DNA from: Deltaproteobacteria bacterium
GTDB lineage: Bacteria > Desulfobacterota > Dissulfuribacteria > Dissulfuribacterales > QOAL01
Assembly (NCBI GenBank): GCA_026996955.1
Contig: JALWJV010000198.1
Location: 1-7,227 of the forward strand
Direction: 5' to 3'
Length of the DNA: 7,227 bases
Made by a program: the position numbers and the translations under genes. The notes beneath the pieces were generated by a model that saw only the letters and a list, made by a program, of their open reading frames with translations, did no database searches and was not told the origin of the DNA. Within the stretch, counting starts at the first letter, position 1. Every line of letters starts with the position of its first letter. Below are positions 5,976 to 7,227 of the stretch, piece by piece.

Positions 5976-6739
5976 CATTTGAGCGCTTCTGTCAAGGCAG
6001 TTCCCTGCTGCACCGCACTGATCCCCGTTTCAAGATTGTTGCTGCCATTGCCCTGACACTTGTAATTGCCCTGTCTGAAAGCATGGGGAGTGCCGCATTT
6101 GGCCTCGGAGTAAGCCTGGTGCTTCTTGCAATTGCAAGGCTTGATTTTCGTCAGGTCCTCTGGCGTCTGCTTCTGGTCAATACATTCATTGCCTTCCTGT
6201 GGGTAATGCTCCCGTTTACATATCCGGGAGATACAATCTGGGCAGCAGGACCTCTCAAGATAAGCAGGGAAGGCGTTGCCCTAGCCTTTCTGATTACAGT
6301 CAAGGCAAATGCCGTAATTATCCTCTTTATTTCTCTTCTGTCCACCTCCACTGTAGCAGATCTGGGCCATGCCCTTGAAAGCCTTGGAGTGCCCAGCAAG
6401 CTGTGCCTGATACTGCTTTTTTCATACCGTTACATAGCAGTTGTTAATGAGGAGTATCAGCGGCTTGCCAGGGCTGCAAGGTTCAGGTGCTTCAGACCAG
6501 CCTCAAACATGCACACATACCGGACCTTTGCCCATCTTTTTGGAATGACCCTTGTAAAAAGCTGGACAAGGGCAGAGAGGGTAGGGCAGGCAATGCGGCT
6601 CCGCGGTTTTAACGGCAGGTTTTATAGCCTGTATGAACCGCACGCAACGGCAGGGGATTTTATTTTTCTCGGAGTGATGCTTGCAGCATCCGTTAGCATA
6701 GAGGCTTTTGAGCTTGGTTTAAGCCGGTTGATATTCTAA
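5972..6739 (+). CDS. cbiQ: ECF transporter transmembrane coupling protein, CbiQ/NikQ (EcfT)
   Basis: Inner-membrane protein of 255 residues, normal for the family, that couples ATP hydrolysis by CbiO to movement of the CbiM-like protein. The N-terminal region holds HRTDPRFKIVAAI, typical of CbiQ. Hydrophobic segments lie at about 22-55, 63-82, 103-124, 141-158 and 227-246. Between the last two is the cytoplasmic domain with two coupling helices. The second carries the classical AMRLRGF (207-213). The first reads ARAARFRCF (166-174), so Cys173 stands where Gly is usual in the Ala-Arg-Gly motif. The start ATG overlaps the NikL-like stop; no better start was seen. The family assignment is firm; nickel versus cobalt depends on the neighbours. 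Confidence 0.94.
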   Translation: MTFERFCQGSSLLHRTDPRFKIVAAIALTLVIALSESMGSAAFGLGVSLVLLAIARLDFRQVLWRLLLVNTFIAFLWVMLPFTYPGDTIWAAGPLKISREGVALAFLITVKANAVIILFISLLSTSTVADLGHALESLGVPSKLCLILLFSYRYIAVVNEEYQRLARAARFRCFRPASNMHTYRTFAHLFGMTLVKSWTRAERVGQAMRLRGFNGRFYSLYEPHATAGDFIFLGVMLAASVSIEAFELGLSRLIF

Positions 6740-6780
6740 GGGTGAGCTGAAATCCCTTTAACAAGGAATATTTTATTAAA

Positions 6781-7227
6781 ATGACACCAATCATTGAACT
6801 TAAAGATATTACATTTGTTTATCCAGGTACCTCGCGTATCATTCTGAATAACGTAAATTTTTCCCTGAAGCCCGGTCAGCGCGTGGGGCTTGTGGGGCCA
6901 AACGGCTCAGGCAAGACCTCCATGTTTCATGTAATAATGGGGATACTTAAGCCCCAGAAGGGGACAATTCTCTTTAAGGGAGAGGAGGTTAATGACAAAG
7001 AGGATTTCAGGAAGCTTCATAAGACAGTAGGACTGCTCTTCCAGGATGCAGATGACCAGCTTTTTTCTCCCACTGTCCTTGAAGATGTTGCCTTTGGCCC
7101 CCTTAATCTTGGGGCAACACCAAAAGAGGCAAGGGAAATTGCCGTGACTACCCTTAAAGAGCTTGGGCTTGAAGGATTTGAAAACCGTATCACACACCAG
7201 CTTTCAGGAGGAGAGAAAAAACTGGTG
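6781..7227 (+). CDS. cbiO: ECF transporter ATPase, CbiO/NikO (3'-truncated by window end)
   Basis: Cytoplasmic ABC ATPase powering the transporter. The first 149 codons are present; the family is usually about 240-280 residues, so the remainder lies beyond the window. Visible motifs are the A-loop aromatic Y14 (FVYPG), Walker A GPNGSGKT (39-46), Q-loop Q88 within LLFQDADDQLF (the DDQLF form is typical of CbiO/EcfA), and the ABC signature LSGGEKK (141-147). Walker B and the H-loop are not reached. The start is ATG 6781, with AAGGA at 6763-6767 about 13 bases upstream, a somewhat long spacing. The gap from cbiQ is 41 bases, consistent with the same operon. Confidence 0.95.
   Translation, partial: MTPIIELKDITFVYPGTSRIILNNVNFSLKPGQRVGLVGPNGSGKTSMFHVIMGILKPQKGTILFKGEEVNDKEDFRKLHKTVGLLFQDADDQLFSPTVLEDVAFGPLNLGATPKEAREIAVTTLKELGLEGFENRITHQLSGGEKKLV

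Noticed and set aside
5508..6013. Minus-strand open frames opposite the NikL-like gene
   Set aside because: These are antisense shadows of the Ala/Pro-rich linker codons; the + strand gene has a signal peptide, ribosome binding site and family match.
6738..6758. AAGGG...CCCTT hairpin between cbiQ and cbiO as a terminator or attenuator
   Set aside because: A 5-bp stem with an 11-base loop and no T-run is too weak; the genes are probably co-transcribed.

Overview
The window holds seven genes, all on the + strand, from what looks like a Gram-negative bacterium. The evidence for Gram-negative is a secreted calcium-binding repeat protein, a HAMP sensor kinase and a nickel/cobalt ECF transporter of the type common in anaerobic Desulfobacterota and related phyla. 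That lineage guess rests on gene-family character only. No rRNA, tRNA, mobile element or CRISPR array was seen.

Block 1 (1-2101): one large extracytoplasmic protein gene. It encodes a hydrophobic N-terminus, a very cysteine-rich segment with a ladder of CX3C spacings, a thrombospondin type 3 calcium-binding array, a region with no recognised domain, about four 45-residue HAF-type repeats, and a dockerin-like pair of calcium loops at the C-terminus. A strong intrinsic terminator follows, and its 3' arm and T-tract are tandemly duplicated. The reading frame is open to the left edge of the window, so the true start may lie outside.

Block 2 (2151-4339): a two-component system of the NarL/UhpB type. 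A membrane sensor histidine kinase (HisKA_3 type) overlaps by 4 bp a NarL/FixJ response regulator with a LuxR-type helix-turn-helix. The signal and target genes are not evident.

Block 3 (4340-7227): a 330-bp intergenic region, followed by an ECF-type transition-metal importer operon. The region carries two inverted repeats and a plausible sigma-70 promoter, and no cobalamin riboswitch was recognised. The gene order is substrate-capture membrane protein CbiM/NikM, a CbiL/NikL-like exported protein with a C-terminal membrane anchor, the coupling protein CbiQ/NikQ, and the ATPase CbiO/NikO, which is cut off by the window end. The small CbiN subunit is absent and a NikL-like protein sits in its place. 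This favours nickel over cobalt, but the metal is inferred. Such an importer would feed nickel enzymes (hydrogenases, CO dehydrogenase, urease), none of which are in the window.

The least explained parts are the CX3C cysteine ladder fused to calcium-binding modules, the two palindromes upstream of the transporter, the CPVC tail of the CbiM-like protein, and the predicted histidine at the mature N-terminus of the NikL-like protein.
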